A stretch of 64,000 bases of DNA from Erwinia phyllosphaerae (GCF_019132875.1 NZ_JAHSPF010000002.1:1-64000), one strand, 5' to 3'; counted from the stretch's first letter, positions 9,466-17,704 are shown. Notes: generated by a model not told the origin, from the sequence alone. A program made the numbers and translations.

Positions 9466-9493
9466 GTATACAAGACTGCTAAATTTTGTATAC
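9466..9493. promoter_or_regulatory. inverted repeat GTATACAA-N12-TTGTATAC, candidate HpxS operator
   Basis: A perfect 8-bp inverted repeat lies in the 133-base gap between the divergent permease gene and hpxS, 22 bases before the hpxS ATG. Each half is itself based on the palindrome GTATAC, which is common in operators of FCD-type GntR regulators. Position suits control of both hpxSAB and the permease. Assignment to HpxS is inference. Confidence 0.65.
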
Positions 9494-9515
9494 GATTTGC
9501 GAGTGATAAACCTGA

Positions 9516-10244
9516 ATGGAACAGGAAATGAAAACTGAAACCGGACTGAAAACGGCTTCCGATAAGGATGAACTTATCTTTCAGGCATTGATGAAAGCGA
9601 TAGTGGAGCGTCAGCTGCTACCGGGGAGCAAACTGCCGGAAGAGGCTTTGTCAGAAGTATTTGGCGTTAGCCGCACCGGCATTCGTAAAGTGCTAACGCG
9701 CCTCGCCGCAGTGCAAATGATTACGCTCGCGCCCAAACGCGGTGCATATGTCGCCACACCCTCTGTGGAAGAGGCACAGGATATCTTCCAGACCCGCCAG
9801 CTCATTGAATGCGCCAATCTGCCAGCCGTGCTGGCACGCTGCCAGTCAACGCATCTCGTCGCGCTGGAAAAACTGAACCGGCAGGAACAGCAGGCCCATA
9901 CCGATGGCGACGGTCCGGCAGCTATCCGCCTTTCCGCTGCTTTTCATATTCAACTTCAGGCCATTTCAGGGAATCAGGTGCTGACCGAAATGGTCACGCG
10001 ACTGACCCAGCGATCGTCGCTGGTGATTGCTGCCTGGGGAAAAGCGTGGCAGCAAGGTTGCCGCTGCGACGACCACGACAGGTTAATCGAGCTGCTCAGG
10101 CAAAAAGCGCTGATGCCGCTTACTGAAGCCATGCAGCAACATTTCTCTCATATAGTGGCAAGCCTGCATTTTGAGCGCGGCGGTGAGATGTTGCCGGATT
10201 TTGCCAGCCTGTTTGCTGACTTTGGAGAACGCAATGAACGCTAA
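9516..10244 (+). CDS. hpxS: GntR/FCD-family regulator HpxS
   Basis: A 242-residue regulator with an N-terminal winged helix (residues about 20-85: FQALMKAIVERQLLPGSKLPEEALSEVFGVSRTGIRKVLTRL). An all-helical FCD effector domain follows, with metal/ligand candidates in AAFHIQLQA and FSHIVASLH. It precedes the allantoin racemase and allantoinase genes in the same order as Klebsiella hpxSAB, whose HpxS is the local regulator. The start is ambiguous: ATG 9516, or ATG 9528 with a nearby GGAACAGGA. It likely controls its own operon and the divergent permease through the inverted repeat at 9466-9493. Confidence 0.87.
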   Translation: MEQEMKTETGLKTASDKDELIFQALMKAIVERQLLPGSKLPEEALSEVFGVSRTGIRKVLTRLAAVQMITLAPKRGAYVATPSVEEAQDIFQTRQLIECANLPAVLARCQSTHLVALEKLNRQEQQAHTDGDGPAAIRLSAAFHIQLQAISGNQVLTEMVTRLTQRSSLVIAAWGKAWQQGCRCDDHDRLIELLRQKALMPLTEAMQQHFSHIVASLHFERGGEMLPDFASLFADFGERNER

Positions 10245-10297
10245 TCGAATAATGCAGAGGGTTTTTGCCAGCCCGCATAGCCAGTTCGGAGCCAGTT

Positions 10298-11038
10298 ATG
10301 ACAACTAAGCAAATCATTCAGGTGATCAACCCTAATACCAGCCAGGCAATGACTGAAACGATCGGCGCGGCGGCTCGCTCGGTGGCGGCGCCGACTACGG
10401 AAATTTTAGCGGTTTGCCCGTCACAAGGCGTGCCGTCAATTGAAGGTCATTTTGATGAAGCTATTGCGGCGATTGGCGTACTGGAACAGGTCAAAGCCGG
10501 GCGAGAGCAGGGCGTATGTGGACACGTTATCGCCTGTTTTGGCGACCCGGGACTGCTGGCCGCGCGCGAGCTGGCCACCGCGCCGGTAGTTGGCATCGCC
10601 GAAGCCGCTATGCACCTGGCTACTTTGGTCGCCACACGTTTTTCAATTGTAACCACCTTGCCGCGCACGGTGATCATTGCGCGCCACCTGCTTCAGCAGT
10701 ATGGCTTTGAGCATCAGTGCGCTGCGCTACATGCTATCAATCTCCCGGTCCTGGCGCTGGAAGATGGCAGTGGCCTGGCGCAGGAAAAGGTGCGGGAACG
10801 GTGTCTGCGGGCCAAAAAAGAAGATGGTAGCGGCGCTATTGTCCTTGGCTGCGGTGGCATGGCGCAGCTGGCGCGAGAACTTACGCACGAGCTGGGCATG
10901 CCGGTTATTGATGGCGTAACGGCCGCGGTAAAAATGGTGGAATCGTTGGTGGCGCTGGGGCTAGCGACCAGTAAGCATGGCGATCTGGACTATCCGGTGC
11001 GAAAAACCCTGTCGGGTCAGTTTCAGCACCTAAACTAA
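10298..11038 (+). CDS. hpxA: allantoin racemase (Asp/Glu/hydantoin racemase family)
   Basis: A 246-residue protein of the Asp/Glu/hydantoin racemase family. Two catalytic cysteines sit in ACFGDPG (Cys80) and LGCGGMA (Cys185), the expected two-base arrangement. It interconverts (R)- and (S)-allantoin so that both enter the allantoinase step. The ATG at 10298 has GGAG ten bases upstream and gives the usual N-terminus IQVINPNTS; an upstream ATG at 10265 would add 11 unlikely residues. It is second in the hpxSAB unit, 53 bases after hpxS. Confidence 0.9.
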   Translation: MTTKQIIQVINPNTSQAMTETIGAAARSVAAPTTEILAVCPSQGVPSIEGHFDEAIAAIGVLEQVKAGREQGVCGHVIACFGDPGLLAARELATAPVVGIAEAAMHLATLVATRFSIVTTLPRTVIIARHLLQQYGFEHQCAALHAINLPVLALEDGSGLAQEKVRERCLRAKKEDGSGAIVLGCGGMAQLARELTHELGMPVIDGVTAAVKMVESLVALGLATSKHGDLDYPVRKTLSGQFQHLN

Positions 11039-11069
11039 GGTATCTTGCTCTGGAACAGGACTTGCGATC

Positions 11070-12029
11070 ATGACCGACAACGAAGAAAAAAAAGAGTACA
11101 GCTTTAATAAAAACTATCCTCGCGATCTGATCGGCTATGCGGGCAAACCGCCGCATGCTGCCTGGCCTGATAATGCGCGCATCGCCGTACAGTTTGTTCT
11201 GAACTATGAAGAAGGCGCAGAGAATAACGTGTTGCATGGCGACACGGGTTCCGAACAGTTTTTATCGGACATTATTGGCGCGGCCAGCTATCCCGAGCGG
11301 CATATGTCGATGGATTCGCTCTATGAATATGGCTCGCGAGCCGGTTTCTGGCGCATCCACAACGAATTTCAGAAGCGTAGCCTGCCGTTGAGTGTGTTTG
11401 GCGTGGCGATGGCGCTGGCGCGTCATCCGGAAATCGTCGAGGCTATTAAAAATGCTGATTATGACGTGGTCAGCCACGGCTGGCGCTGGATCCACTATCA
11501 GGGAATGGATGCCAAAACCGAGCGCCAGCACATGCAGCAGGCTGTTGATACCCTGACCGATCTTTTTGGTAAAGCGCCTACCGGCTGGTACACCGGACGT
11601 GACAGCCCTAATACGCGCAGGCTGGTGGTAGAGCACGGGAGTTTTACCTACGACAGCGACTACTATGGCGACGATCTGCCGTTCTGGAGCAAGGTCACCT
11701 GCCAGGACGGTACGGTCAAACCCCATCTGATTATTCCCTATACCTTAGAAACCAACGATATGCGTTTCGCCACGCCGCAGGGTTTTAATACTGCCGAACA
11801 GTTTTACACCTATCTTAAAGACAGTTTCGATGTGCTATATGAAGAGGGTGAAGCCGCACCGAAAATGCTGTCCATCGGTATGCACTGTCGCCTGCTCGGA
11901 CGGCCCGGCCGTTTTCGCGCGCTCCAGCGTTTTCTGGATTACATCCAGCAGCATGAAAAGGTCTGGATCTGCACGCGCCAGCAGATTGCGGATCACTGGA
12001 TAAAAACGCATCCGGCACCAGAAGTTTAA
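11070..12029 (+). CDS. hpxB: allantoinase PuuE/HpxB, polysaccharide-deacetylase fold
   Basis: A 319-residue member of the cofactor-independent allantoinase family (PuuE), which opens the hydantoin ring of allantoin to allantoate and is unrelated to the metal-dependent AllB type. Family hallmarks are NYEEGAENNVLHGD near the start, SHGWRWIHYQ, GWYTGRDSPNTRRL, YDSDYYGDDLPF and the C-terminal GRPGRFRALQRF. It is last in the hpxSAB unit, 31 bases after hpxA, with an AGGAC ribosome site upstream. Confidence 0.93.
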   Translation: MTDNEEKKEYSFNKNYPRDLIGYAGKPPHAAWPDNARIAVQFVLNYEEGAENNVLHGDTGSEQFLSDIIGAASYPERHMSMDSLYEYGSRAGFWRIHNEFQKRSLPLSVFGVAMALARHPEIVEAIKNADYDVVSHGWRWIHYQGMDAKTERQHMQQAVDTLTDLFGKAPTGWYTGRDSPNTRRLVVEHGSFTYDSDYYGDDLPFWSKVTCQDGTVKPHLIIPYTLETNDMRFATPQGFNTAEQFYTYLKDSFDVLYEEGEAAPKMLSIGMHCRLLGRPGRFRALQRFLDYIQQHEKVWICTRQQIADHWIKTHPAPEV

Positions 12030-12036
12030 AAGCCGT

Positions 12037-12081
12037 GCCGGGTGCTGAAAGGGGAGTCATCCTTTCAAACCAGCGCCCGGC
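12037..12081 (+). terminator. long imperfect hairpin after hpxB (candidate terminator)
   Basis: Eight bases after the hpxB stop, GCCGGG-t-GCT-GAAAGG pairs with CCTTTC-aaacc-AGC-g-CCCGGC. There is no T-run after it, so it may act as an RNA-stabilising end or a weak terminator. Confidence 0.5.
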
Positions 12082-12438
12082 TCGCTGTTATAAGGTTAAT
12101 CTACCTTCAGGGGAGGCGGTATTTTAATAAGGTTTTTAGCCGAAAAGCGTTAGCTTTTAATAACAGGCCTTAAACGTTCTTCTAATTCATTCATGTTATT
12201 TATTGCTGCTTTGATTACCCTGCTTTTATTTTCGAGGGAGATCGCAAATAAAGTTATGCATTTTCATGCTATTGCATATTTCTTCACTCTGTCTTCCAGA
12301 GTGAACAAGAAGTCTTTTTTTGCCACAGGAAAAGGCCGCAGCGTTATTGACGGGGCTAAATTAAGGAATATAGTGATGGGGTTTTCATTTACCTGCTGTT
12401 TCTCGTGAAAGGACGCTCGTTAATATAGCGGAGGCACT
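12082..12438. other. intergenic region without supported gene
   Basis: These 357 bases are AT-richer than their flanks. The only open frame (12193-12408, 71 codons) lacks a ribosome site and any recognisable protein pattern. A GGAGG ribosome site at the right end belongs to the next gene. Confidence 0.6.
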
Positions 12439-12762
12439 ATGTTTGAAATGAGAGTGACCAGGCTTGAGTCTGATATGGATAACGTTAAAAGTAATATTAG
12501 TGATATTAAAACTGACCTGCGTGAAATACGTAAAGATCTGGTACGGGAAACGACTTTGCTAAAAGAGGATCTGGTACGAGAGACGACCGGCCTGAGGCAG
12601 GATATGGTACGTGAGACCACTAGCCTGAGGGAAGATCTTATACGTGAAACCACCAGCCTGAGGAAAGAAGCCAGGGCGGATTTTCGGCTGCTGTTCAGCG
12701 CTATCATCTTCGTTTCACTGGGGCTGGCCAGCTTAATCGCCAAAACCTTCAACTGGCTTTGA
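12439..12762 (+). CDS. small coiled-coil protein with 11-residue repeats and C-terminal membrane anchor
   Basis: I do not recognise this 107-residue protein. A GGAGG box seven bases before the ATG supports translation. Residues 1-32 are heptad-like (VTRLESDMDNVKSNISDIKTDLREIRK). Residues 33-76 are four successive 11-residue repeats of the form D-L-V-R-E-T-T-x-L-R-E, encoded by perfect 33-bp units. Residues about 84-103 form one hydrophobic helix (LLFSAIIFVSLGLASLIA). The layout resembles XhlA-like proteins: a coiled coil ending in a single membrane span. It is convergent with hpxZ and not obviously part of purine metabolism. Confidence 0.7.
   Translation: MFEMRVTRLESDMDNVKSNISDIKTDLREIRKDLVRETTLLKEDLVRETTGLRQDMVRETTSLREDLIRETTSLRKEARADFRLLFSAIIFVSLGLASLIAKTFNWL
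12535..12666 (+). repeat. four tandem 33-bp units within the coiled-coil gene
   Basis: Units start at 12535, 12568, 12601 and 12634, each beginning GATCTGGTACGnGA or a close variant. The period of 33 bases keeps frame, so copy number could change without breaking the gene. The third and fourth units are the most alike. Confidence 0.9.
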
Positions 12763-12892
12763 GGCTTATCAACTGCTTTTCACAAAATAACGATCGTCGT
12801 ATGAACCGTGCCTGCCAATCGGCCGTGGCTTTGCCAACGCTGCCGCTTGTCGTGTTCCGGTGTTCCTGAACCCGACAGCAGCTCCGCCTGTG

Positions 12893-13273
12893 TCAGCTCA
12901 TCAAACTCACCTGTGCCGCTACAATCCGCCAGCCTTCGGGCAGCTTCACCCACGTTTGCTGCTGTCGGCCAATCTTTTCTGTTCCCTTGCGCGTAAATTC
13001 CGTGCTGCATACTGCGTAATCGTCACCAAAAGTGGTAATAACCGTATTGCGCAGCTGGCGGTCCAGCCCTGCAGCAGGCCGTGCGGCGCGAAAAGCGCGA
13101 ATGGCCTCAATGCCGTACAGGTTTTCTCCGGCCCCCAGCCGCACGGTGCGCTCGTCATGCCAGAACAGCTCGTCCAGTACGTCAACATTGTTGCTGACCA
13201 GCGCTTGCTCATAGCGATAAAAAGCGTCGGTAACTTCTGCCAGTACCGACGGGCGATTGATCCGATCCATCAT
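12893..13273 (-). CDS. hpxZ: HpxZ, DUF3225/AtzH-like protein
   Basis: A 126-residue protein of the DUF3225 (AtzH-like, NTF2 fold) family. It matches the Klebsiella HpxZ pattern: NRPSVLAEVTDAFYRYEQAL, LDELFWHDERTVRLGAGENLYG and the terminal WRIVAAQVSLM. It is the last gene of hpxWXYZ; its ATG overlaps the hpxY stop in ATGA. AtzH-type proteins accompany amidases of the AtzE type, so it probably assists HpxY in the oxalurate/oxamate branch. Its exact role is not established. Confidence 0.88.
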   Translation of the reverse strand: MMDRINRPSVLAEVTDAFYRYEQALVSNNVDVLDELFWHDERTVRLGAGENLYGIEAIRAFRAARPAAGLDRQLRNTVITTFGDDYAVCSTEFTRKGTEKIGRQQQTWVKLPEGWRIVAAQVSLMS

Positions 13274-14670
13274 TTTATTAATCCTTTCGCCACGGGCGCT
13301 TTCGCAATGCCCATTTTTTCCAGCGCCCAGGCAGCGCGTAAGCAAGCCTCTTCCTTAAACGGTGCGGCAATGAGCTGTAGGCCGAGCGGTAATCCCTGTG
13401 GCGTTTGCAGCGGCACGGTAGTTACCGGCAAACCCAGGAATGAAATGGGCTGTGTCAGCATGCCCATACTGGCGCGGATCGACAGTTCGCTGTCGTTAAT
13501 CCGCATGGTTTCCTGGCCGATAAGCGTGGCGCTGGTGGGCGTGGCGGGCGCAATCAGCACGTCGAACTGCTCAAACAGTGGCAGCACCTGCTCACGGAAA
13601 TAGTAACGGAAGCGCTGAGCTTTGACATACCAGGCGGAAGGCGTCATCGCGCCAGCTAGCAGACGCTCGCGCGAAAGCGGCTCGAACCTTTCCGGCTGCG
13701 CGCGTAGCTCAGGCAGATAGGCGCTGCCGCCTTCGCTGGCGGTGATAATAAATGCGGCAGTGCGGGCCAGCGCCGCTTCCGAGAATTCAACTTCTTCTTG
13801 CGCATCCAGTGCCTTTGCCGCCAGAGCGACAGCCGCGCGCGCGTTATCGTCACACCAGGTTTGAAAATAGCCGCCCAGTACGGCGCAGCGCAGGCCTTCC
13901 ATGCCGTGTTCCAGCAAACGGTGTACCGGATGGATCGCCTTTTCTGCCTGAAAGCTGTCCTGCGGATCGCGGCCTTGCAATGCATCGTAAACCAGCGCCA
14001 GATCTGCCGTGGTACGGGCGAAAGGGCCGATATGATCGAGGCTGGCGACAAAAGGCTGGCTGCCGCTACGGGCCAACCGACCAAAGGTGGGCTTCAGACC
14101 GAAGATGCCGCACAGCGAAGCCGGAACGCGAATAGAGCCGTTGGTGTCCGTTCCTAATGAGAAAGGCACCAGGCCGGAGGCGACGGCTGCCGCAGAGCCG
14201 CCGGAAGATCCACCAGCAATACGGTTCAAATCGTGAGGGTTCCGCGTCGCGCCGTAGTGGCTGTTTTCCGTAGTAAAGCCATAGGCATAGGCATCCATAT
14301 TCAGCATGCCGGAGAGCAGCGCCCCCGATTCACTCAGCTTACGCACGGCCCAGCTGTCGTTTTTAGCCGCCTGACGATCGCTGAACAAACTGGCACCCGC
14401 CAGCGTGGTATGGCCCGCCACGTCATAAAGATTTTTCACAGCGTAAGGGATTGCAGCCAGCGCGGGCAAAGGACGATCCTCCTTGCGCAGTCGATCGATA
14501 CGATCGGCTTCGCTAAGCATGCGATCCTGCGTGACGGCGGTCCAGGCGTTGATCGTCGGATTGCTTTGCTCGATCCTGTCCAGCGTTTGTTGCGCGATTT
14601 CACGCGCGCTCAGCTCGCCTTTGGTCAACGCGCTTTTCAGTTCGACAATGGAGAGAAAAGGTAACGTCAT
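13270..14670 (-). CDS. hpxY: AtzE-family amidohydrolase HpxY
   Basis: A 466-residue amidase-signature enzyme. The Ser-cisSer-Lys triad is visible as Lys79 (PYAVKN), Ser155 (GGSSGGS) and nucleophile Ser179 (GTDTNGSIR). The nearest family is AtzE-like amidohydrolases, which act on ureido or biuret-type amides together with a small partner protein. Here the small partner is the upstream HpxX. In Klebsiella hpxWXYZ serves the breakdown of oxalurate-derived amides. It overlaps hpxX by 4 bases and hpxZ by 4 bases, indicating translational coupling. Confidence 0.9.
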   Translation of the reverse strand: MTLPFLSIVELKSALTKGELSAREIAQQTLDRIEQSNPTINAWTAVTQDRMLSEADRIDRLRKEDRPLPALAAIPYAVKNLYDVAGHTTLAGASLFSDRQAAKNDSWAVRKLSESGALLSGMLNMDAYAYGFTTENSHYGATRNPHDLNRIAGGSSGGSAAAVASGLVPFSLGTDTNGSIRVPASLCGIFGLKPTFGRLARSGSQPFVASLDHIGPFARTTADLALVYDALQGRDPQDSFQAEKAIHPVHRLLEHGMEGLRCAVLGGYFQTWCDDNARAAVALAAKALDAQEEVEFSEAALARTAAFIITASEGGSAYLPELRAQPERFEPLSRERLLAGAMTPSAWYVKAQRFRYYFREQVLPLFEQFDVLIAPATPTSATLIGQETMRINDSELSIRASMGMLTQPISFLGLPVTTVPLQTPQGLPLGLQLIAAPFKEEACLRAAWALEKMGIAKAPVAKGLIK

Positions 14671-14852
14671 GCTTTATATACTCCTGCCACTTCCACCCGT
14701 TCGTCGAGCGGGAAAGCCATCAGCGGCTCGGCCATGCCGGCAATACGAGAAAACTGAACCTGCAGTTCGGCGCGACGCTGCTCATCAAGAGGCACGCCTA
14801 AGATCTGTTCCATCTGCGCTATGTAAAGCGCCCAGTCTGTTGAAGATGTCAT
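14667..14852 (-). CDS. hpxX: HpxX, DUF4089 small partner of AtzE-type amidase
   Basis: A 61-residue DUF4089 protein (WALYIAQMEQILGVPLDEQRRAELQVQF) similar to AtzG, the small subunit that stabilises AtzE in cyanuric acid degradation. Its ATG follows the hpxW stop by 12 bases with a GGAGAA ribosome site, and its stop overlaps the hpxY start. An HpxX-HpxY heteromer is inferred by analogy with AtzG-AtzE. Confidence 0.87.
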   Translation of the reverse strand: MTSSTDWALYIAQMEQILGVPLDEQRRAELQVQFSRIAGMAEPLMAFPLDERVEVAGVYKA

Positions 14853-14864
14853 GATGTTCTCCTG

Positions 14865-16451
14865 TTAAAAACCGGCAGCGCTGCCGTTGCTGCGTGGATC
14901 GCTTGCGCCTTCCAGCATGCCGTTGGTATGACGAACAATCGCACCCGCATGACCCACTGCCTCGCTGAAATCCTCCAGCGCTTCGACCTCGTGGCCCAGC
15001 TCGCGCAGCTGCTGCAAAGTTTCGGCGGCAAAGCGGCCTTCCAGCTTTAGCGAATCGGAAGACTGGCCCCACGTGCGGCCCAGCAGCCAGCGAGGGGCGC
15101 TGACGCACTGCTGTAGCGGCATGCCCTGCACCACGTGACGGGTAAAGATAGCCGCCTGCGTTTGCGGCTGGCCGTCGCCGCCCATCGAGCCGTAAACCAT
15201 GGTGCGGCCATCGTTCAGACGCGCGGCGGCGGGATTCAGCGTATGAAAAGGCTGCTTGCCCGGTGCCAGCGCCAGCAGGTGATCGGGATCGAGGCTAAAC
15301 GCCGCGCCGCGATTCTGCCAAGTGATACCGGTATCCGGCAGCACTACGCCACTGCCGAATTCGTGATAAATGCTTTGAATAAAGGAGACGGCCAGGCCGC
15401 TGCTGTCCATCACGCCCATCCAGACGGTATCGCCAGGTCCTTTACCGGTTCCCCAGGGCGCGGCGCGGCAATCGCTGATTGTTGCCGCCAGCGTTGCCAG
15501 CTGGTCAGAATCCAGTAGCGCCTGCATCTCTTCACGCATATGCAGCGGGTCGGTGATATAGCGGTCGCGCAGGCCGAAGGCGAGCTTGGTCGCTTCGACA
15601 ATGCGGTGCACGGTCTGGACTTCGTCCGCCCGGGCCATATCCAGATGATTGGTAATACCGAGAATGGCTAGCGACACCAGGCCCTGCGTCGGCGGCGTCA
15701 TATTAAAAACTTCGCCATATTCATGCTGAATGCTTAGCGGTTTACGGCGTTTTGCCCGATGGTTATGTAAATCTTCCAGCGTGATGGGCATACCGAGCGC
15801 CGACATCTCGCCAGCCAGCTTGCTGGCCAGCGGGCCGCGATAGAAGCTTTCCAGACCCTGCTCGGTGAGGATGGCAAGCGTGTTTGCCAGTTCTGGCTGG
15901 GTAAAACGGCTGCCCGCGCGCGGCACTTCGCCATCCGGCAGATACGTAGCGGCGAAGCCAGGTTGACTGGCCAGTTCATGATATTTGCTGGCGGTGGCGG
16001 CGGCCTGCGACTGCGTAACGGGAATACCGTCAGCCGCATAACGAATGGCGTCGGCCAGCAGACGAGAAACCGGCATCGCGGCACCGCCCAACTCTTTAGC
16101 GACTTCCAGCGCTTCCGCCCAGCCGCTGACGGTTCCGGCCACCGTCAGCGCCGCTTTCGGCCCACGATGGGGAATGGCCGACGTGCCTTGATAAAAAGAG
16201 AAATCGGCCAGCGAACCGGCCGCGCCGCTGGCATCAATAGCAATGGGATCGCCCTGTGGCGGCATAATCAGCCAGAAGCCGTCGCCGCCCAGGCCGTTCA
16301 TATGCGGATAAACCACGGCAATCGTAGCGGCGGCAGCCACCATCGCTTCAATAGCGTTGCCGCCTTCGCGCAGCACGGCCAGCGCGCTTTCGCTGGCGAG
16401 GTGATGAGGCGTCACCGCCATGCCGAGCGGAGCAAGGTTACTTTGTATCAT
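14865..16451 (-). CDS. hpxW: oxamate amidohydrolase HpxW, gamma-glutamyltransferase-like Ntn hydrolase
   Basis: A 528-residue member of the gamma-glutamyltransferase family. The autoprocessing and nucleophilic Thr is Thr342 in GPGDTVWMGVMD; NMTPPTQG, IYHEFGSGVV and the GSMGGDGQPQ oxyanion/substrate loop are present. It lacks a signal peptide, unlike periplasmic GGT, consistent with the cytoplasmic oxamate amidohydrolase HpxW of Klebsiella (oxamate to oxalate plus ammonia). The ATG at 16451 is preferred over upstream in-frame codons; it is preceded by a strong sigma-54 element with about a 26-base leader. First gene of hpxWXYZ. Confidence 0.92.
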   Translation of the reverse strand: MIQSNLAPLGMAVTPHHLASESALAVLREGGNAIEAMVAAAATIAVVYPHMNGLGGDGFWLIMPPQGDPIAIDASGAAGSLADFSFYQGTSAIPHRGPKAALTVAGTVSGWAEALEVAKELGGAAMPVSRLLADAIRYAADGIPVTQSQAAATASKYHELASQPGFAATYLPDGEVPRAGSRFTQPELANTLAILTEQGLESFYRGPLASKLAGEMSALGMPITLEDLHNHRAKRRKPLSIQHEYGEVFNMTPPTQGLVSLAILGITNHLDMARADEVQTVHRIVEATKLAFGLRDRYITDPLHMREEMQALLDSDQLATLAATISDCRAAPWGTGKGPGDTVWMGVMDSSGLAVSFIQSIYHEFGSGVVLPDTGITWQNRGAAFSLDPDHLLALAPGKQPFHTLNPAAARLNDGRTMVYGSMGGDGQPQTQAAIFTRHVVQGMPLQQCVSAPRWLLGRTWGQSSDSLKLEGRFAAETLQQLRELGHEVEALEDFSEAVGHAGAIVRHTNGMLEGASDPRSNGSAAGF

Positions 16452-16487
16452 CACGTTCTCATTTCCAAAGACAGATAAATAACGTAA

Positions 16488-16504
16488 AGCAAGAGCTGTT
16501 CCAG
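16488..16504 (-). promoter_or_regulatory. sigma-54 promoter of hpxWXYZ
   Basis: On the minus strand this reads CTGGAACAGCTCTTGCT. Compared with YTGGCACGRNNNTTGCW only two positions deviate, and GG and GC are exactly ten bases apart. The predicted start near 16477 leaves a 26-base leader before the hpxW ATG. It indicates transcription by RpoN polymerase under nitrogen limitation. Confidence 0.75.
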
Positions 16505-16619
16505 TTTGCCGCTTCTCACTGATGGTGTTGAAAAAAGCGCACGCGGCACGGAAGATAAGCACTGATTGTGCGCGGCCTGGTTTTCGCCAGGCACGTTATT
16601 TGTATAGGCCATATTCTCT

Positions 16620-16629
16620 GAAACGAAAG
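16620..16629 (+). promoter_or_regulatory. GAAACGAAAG motif, candidate HpxU operator (hpxU side)
   Basis: This 10-mer lies 16 bases before the hpxU ATG. The same 10-mer, inverted, lies at 17723-17732 before hpxF. It contains two GAAA half-steps, a pattern seen in some RpiR-family sites. Its place so close to the hpxU start suggests autorepression. Confidence 0.55.
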
Positions 16630-16645
16630 TTACAAGGTTCACGCT

Positions 16646-17482
16646 ATGAAGCAGCTCGATGAACGCCTGAGAAATTACTATCCCCAGCTCTCGCCACAGG
16701 AGCAGCGCGCGGCTGACTTCATTTTCGATCATTTTGACGATTTGATTAGCTACAACAGCGCGGAGCTGGCGCGGCTTAGCGGCGTTTCCAAGGCTACCGT
16801 AAGCCGTCTGTTTAAGCGGCTTGGCTATGAAAAATATCGCGATATGCGCGATGAATTGCGTACGCTACGCCAGAGCGGTATGCCACTGACCGATAACCGC
16901 GACGCGGTTCAGGGGAATACATTACTTGCCCGCCACTATAAACAGGAGATGGCCAACCTGACGCAGTGGGTGAACCAGCTGAATGCGGGCCAGTTCAGCG
17001 AGGTGGTGCAGAAACTGGCGGACAGCAAACGTATTTTTATCGTCGGTATGCGTAACTCCTGGCCGGTCGCGCTGCATTTCCGGCAGCAGCTGCTTCAGGT
17101 ACGGGGCGATGTTCATCTGGCACCCCAGCCCGGCCAAACGCTGTCAGAAGAGCTGGTGGACATTACAGCGGAAGATATGGTGGTGGTCATTGCCTTCCGT
17201 CGTCGACCGCGCATTATCAAACCGCTGTTGCAGCAGCTTCAGCAGCAGGCTATTCCAGCGCTGGTGATTTGCGAGCCTGCACAGGCGATTACCGCGCTGG
17301 CGCGCTGGCACCTTTGCACGCCGCTGGACAGCGTATCTGCCTTTGACAGCTACGCCTGCGCCAACAGCCTGATCAATTTGCTGACCAACGCGCTGCTGCA
17401 TGAATTACTGAGCAAAGGCCGTCAGCGCATTCACCGCATTGCCGATCTTTATAACCAGCTGGACGAACTGGAACAGCGCTAA
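16646..17482 (+). CDS. hpxU: RpiR/MurR-family repressor HpxU
   Basis: A 278-residue regulator with an N-terminal RpiR helix-turn-helix (residues about 1-77: LSPQEQRAADFIFDHFDDL, SAELARLSGVSKATVSRLFKRLGY). A C-terminal SIS domain (about 125-255) would normally bind a small ligand. It lies between hpxWXYZ and the ABC transporter operon exactly as Klebsiella HpxU, the RpiR-type repressor of the allantoate genes. The effector is probably a pathway intermediate, though SIS domains usually bind sugar phosphates. Confidence 0.9.
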   Translation: MKQLDERLRNYYPQLSPQEQRAADFIFDHFDDLISYNSAELARLSGVSKATVSRLFKRLGYEKYRDMRDELRTLRQSGMPLTDNRDAVQGNTLLARHYKQEMANLTQWVNQLNAGQFSEVVQKLADSKRIFIVGMRNSWPVALHFRQQLLQVRGDVHLAPQPGQTLSEELVDITAEDMVVVIAFRRRPRIIKPLLQQLQQQAIPALVICEPAQAITALARWHLCTPLDSVSAFDSYACANSLINLLTNALLHELLSKGRQRIHRIADLYNQLDELEQR

Positions 17483-17486
17483 TGGG

Positions 17487-17501
17487 GCACCTTTTTGGTG
17501 C
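17487..17501. promoter_or_regulatory. NtrC-type enhancer site GCACC-N5-GGTGC
   Basis: The palindrome GCACC-TTTTT-GGTGC fits the NtrC (NR-I) pattern GCAC-N7-GTGC with the preferred C and G at the inner edges. It lies about 200 bases upstream of the hpxF sigma-54 promoter, a normal enhancer distance. It could also be a small hairpin terminating hpxU (TTTGCTTCGTTTT follows), and the two readings are not exclusive. A second hairpin without T-run, AGGGCGC/GCGCCCT, lies at 17515-17536. Confidence 0.65.
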
Positions 17502-17687
17502 TTTGCTTCGTTTTAGGGCGCTGCTGCTGGCGCCCTGAAATAACCTGTTCTGACTTTGCTCTTCTTGATAAATCTTCTCTTCCGCATCATGTGAATTATC
17601 ACTTTCCGGCTGCTTTTAAAGCCTTTTCTCATTTATTTTACCCTCCATGACCGGACGCTAAAAAAACCCGATGACAACTTTTTGCGA

Positions 17688-17704
17688 CTGGCACATTAGT
17701 TGCA
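17688..17704 (+). promoter_or_regulatory. sigma-54 promoter of hpxF operon
   Basis: CTGGCACATTAGTTGCA matches the sigma-54 consensus at all core positions: TGGCAC at -24 and TTGCA at -12, with GG-N10-GC spacing. Predicted transcription starts near 17715, 45 bases before the hpxF ATG. Together with the upstream NtrC-type site this predicts activation under nitrogen limitation. Confidence 0.85.

Noticed and set aside
12193-12408. 71-codon frame between hpxB and the coiled-coil gene
   Set aside because: No ribosome site, irregular composition, no pattern; kept as intergenic.
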